A DNA stretch of 64,000 nt from Georgfuchsia toluolica. GTDB lineage: Bacteria; Pseudomonadota; Gammaproteobacteria; Burkholderiales; Rhodocyclaceae. Below the pieces are notes generated by a model. That model worked only from the letters and a program-made list of their open reading frames with translations. It had not been told where the DNA came from and searched no databases. The stretch is taken from assembly GCF_907163265.1 (NCBI RefSeq), contig NZ_CAJQUM010000001.1:1426001-1490000 (forward strand), given 5' to 3'. The position numbers and the translations under genes are program-made. This document shows positions 62,227 to 64,000 of the stretch, piece by piece (position 1 is the first letter of the stretch; every line of letters starts with the position of its first letter).

Positions 62227-64000
62227 ATGAAGATCACTGCACTGGCCCGGCTGGGCTTGATAACACTGATGGTCGGCACCTTGGCCGCTTGCAGCGGCGA
62301 CAACGGCAGTGACGGTTCCCCCGGCGCAACGGGTGCGCAGGGTCCGGCGGGGCCGGCGGGTCCTCCGGGCAAGGATGCCGGTACCGGCCCAGTTACGCTG
62401 GCCAGCAACTCCGCTCCTGTCACTGAGGCTGCCACTGCGGCCTGGGCAGCGCTTGCACCCCAGGTTACAGTGCAAAGCGTTACCATCGCCAGTCCCCCCG
62501 TCGTCAATTTCACGGTGATAACTGCTGCTGGCAACCCGGTCGTGGGGCTGGGCAATACATCGCAAAGCGCGACCGCCACAGTGCCCGGCTATGCCAATCT
62601 TTCCTTCGCCCTGGCCAAACTGGTCCCCGGCACGGGCACCGCCCCGAGCAGGTGGGTGAGCTACATCGTGACCACAGTGCCAACCAAGAACGCGACCACC
62701 GGCGCCATTACCGCCTCGGTTCCGACACGGCCGACCACCGACAATACCGGTACGCTGGTAGATCATGGCGATGGTACTTACACCTATACGTTCTATAGGG
62801 ACATCACCAAGGCCAAGGATGACGTTGCGGCAGCGACGCTGACCGCCCCTAACGTTGCCGCGGACCTGGATGATCTGACCTTCGATCCCACCTTGGTCCA
62901 TCGTGTGTCAATCCAGCTTTCCGGCAACGCCCCCGGCACCGGCACCAACACGCCTAACGCCGTTCAGGTGACCCCGGGGGTTTTATTGGCCAATCCGGCG
63001 AACGCGATCTATGACTTCACCCCGGCCACCGGCGCAGCCGTAACGGCGTCCGGGCGCGATATCGCCTCGACGCAGAAATGCAATGATTGCCACCAGAACC
63101 TTGGCGGCTTCCCCACTGCCTCGGCGGAAGCTTCCGATGCCACCTTCCATGGCGGCAATCGCAACAAGGTCGAGTACTGCGTGGTCTGCCATACCGAACA
63201 GCGCAAGTACGGGCGGACGGAAGCGGTGGTCCTTGCCGATGGCAATTATGACGGTCTGAGCACCTACCGGATCAACGGCCTCGCGGTCGGAAAGCTGGCC
63301 CCGCATATCCACAAGATCCACATGAGCGAATTCCTGCTAAAAGCCGGCTATAACTATGGGGGCGTCAGGTACGAAGAAGCCTGCAAGTTCCCGCAGGATA
63401 TCCGCAATTGCACCAAGTGCCACGACGGTACGGCCGGCGCGGCAAGCGCCACGGCACAGGGCGACAACTGGAAGAACGTGCCCAACCGTTCGGCCTGCGG
63501 CGCCTGCCATGATGGCATCAATTTCGCGACCGGCGGCGGCGAAACGCTGAATGGAGCCTTTCCTGGCCACGTCGGCGGCGCCAAGGCGGATGATTCGCAA
63601 TGCGCACTATGCCATGATGCGACGACCATCGCGGTAAACCACATACCGGTGACGCCGCCAAACCCGACCAATTCGCTCCTGTTGGGCGGCACCAACTCCA
63701 ATACCAACGCCGCTTGGATCGCGTCAAACACGAGCAACGTGCCAGCAGGCGCGATCAAGGTCACCTATGAAATCAACAGCGTTTCCAAGAATGCGAGCAA
63801 CCAGCCGGTAATGGTCTTCAGGATGCTGCAAAACGGGGTAGCAACACCCTTCAACACTTTCGCGACCGCGACACCGAACCCCGCGACGGGACAGAAGGAA
63901 ATCTGGGACAACTTCATGGGTGCGCCCAGCGTGTACTTCGTGTTCGCCGTGCCGCAGGATGGCATCGCCGCCCCGGCTGATTTCAACGCCTCCGTGTCCA
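62227..64000 (+). CDS. OmcA/MtrC-family multiheme lipoprotein with collagen-like stalk (copy 3, cut by window end)
   Basis: The open frame starts at the ATG at 62227 and runs off the right edge, giving 591 codons. Signal and lipobox are LMVGTLAAC (Cys22), followed by Gly-X-Y triplets (GSPGATGAQGPAG, then GPPGKD). Five CXXCH motifs are visible (CNDCH, CVVCH, CTKCH, CGACH, CALCH) after a first beta domain, and the second beta domain begins near residue 490. It is diverged from copies 1 and 2 at the DNA level yet follows the same order, so a decaheme product is expected. Confidence 0.9.
   Translation, partial: MKITALARLGLITLMVGTLAACSGDNGSDGSPGATGAQGPAGPAGPPGKDAGTGPVTLASNSAPVTEAATAAWAALAPQVTVQSVTIASPPVVNFTVITAAGNPVVGLGNTSQSATATVPGYANLSFALAKLVPGTGTAPSRWVSYIVTTVPTKNATTGAITASVPTRPTTDNTGTLVDHGDGTYTYTFYRDITKAKDDVAAATLTAPNVAADLDDLTFDPTLVHRVSIQLSGNAPGTGTNTPNAVQVTPGVLLANPANAIYDFTPATGAAVTASGRDIASTQKCNDCHQNLGGFPTASAEASDATFHGGNRNKVEYCVVCHTEQRKYGRTEAVVLADGNYDGLSTYRINGLAVGKLAPHIHKIHMSEFLLKAGYNYGGVRYEEACKFPQDIRNCTKCHDGTAGAASATAQGDNWKNVPNRSACGACHDGINFATGGGETLNGAFPGHVGGAKADDSQCALCHDATTIAVNHIPVTPPNPTNSLLLGGTNSNTNAAWIASNTSNVPAGAIKVTYEINSVSKNASNQPVMVFRMLQNGVATPFNTFATATPNPATGQKEIWDNFMGAPSVYFVFAVPQDGIAAPADFNASVS

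Noticed and set aside
1-64000. CRISPR arrays, rRNA genes, complete insertion sequences
   Set aside because: No regularly spaced repeat array, rRNA sequence or transposase gene was seen in the window.

Overview
The window reads as a chromosomal segment of a Gram-negative betaproteobacterium, probably a respiratory metal reducer from the Rhodocyclales/Sterolibacteriaceae neighbourhood. This is inferred from the GC-rich coding style, the mdh - CitE-like lyase - acnB and gltA ... sucA-sucB-lpdA blocks, the XcpP-like short GspC, and the abundance of multiheme c-type cytochromes. No rRNA or species marker is present, so the taxon is not certain.

Region 1 (1-22.7 kb) is mostly housekeeping. It holds the 3' end of mutS, a relic of glycogen phosphorylase, peroxiredoxin and slyD, and the oxidative TCA block on the minus strand: citrate synthase, a histidine-kinase-like protein, sucA, sucB, lpdA. 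Divergently on the plus strand lie mdh, a CitE-like lyase and acnB. Then come yajD, HU with an in-frame upstream GIY-YIG ORF, a CBS-domain protein, amiC, tsaE, queG and gltX. The citrate synthase is of the mitochondrial/Geobacteraceae type rather than the usual proteobacterial GltA.

Region 2 (22.8-25.5 kb) has tRNA-Val(CAC), a possible integrase scar, a FecR/DUF6600-like Trp-rich protein, and a hairpin-rich leader.

Region 3 (25.5-43.1 kb) is a dense extracellular-electron-transfer island. On the minus strand are two tandem tetraheme c4-like cytochromes, a CbcL-like nonaheme-c/cytochrome-b fusion, HemY, a monoheme membrane protein, an NrfD + Tat 4x[4Fe-4S] + hexaheme quinone-oxidising module (arranged like Geobacter CbcSTU), and a c5-c5-beta-domain protein. 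Divergently on the plus strand is a porin-cytochrome conduit: decaheme lipoprotein (OmcA/MtrC family), MtrA/DmsE decaheme, MtrB/PioB barrel with its CXXC motif.

Region 4 (43.2-54.8 kb) has a small outer-membrane protein and a type II secretion system, gspCDEF on the minus strand and gspGHIJKLMN on the plus strand, lacking only the prepilin peptidase. Region 5 (54.8-64 kb) has three consecutive OmcA/MtrC-family lipoproteins: two complete decahemes and a third cut by the window end with five heme motifs visible. All carry a short collagen-like Gly-X-Y stretch after the lipidated cysteine. A ComEA-like helix-hairpin-helix protein lies between the second and third.

Working model: quinol is oxidised at the inner membrane by the CbcL-like and NrfD modules. 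Electrons pass through periplasmic c4/c5-type cytochromes to MtrA inside MtrB, and leave through surface decaheme lipoproteins. The adjacent type II secretion system could deliver those lipoproteins to the cell surface. One perfect and several imperfect FNR-type palindromes near these genes suggest anaerobic control.
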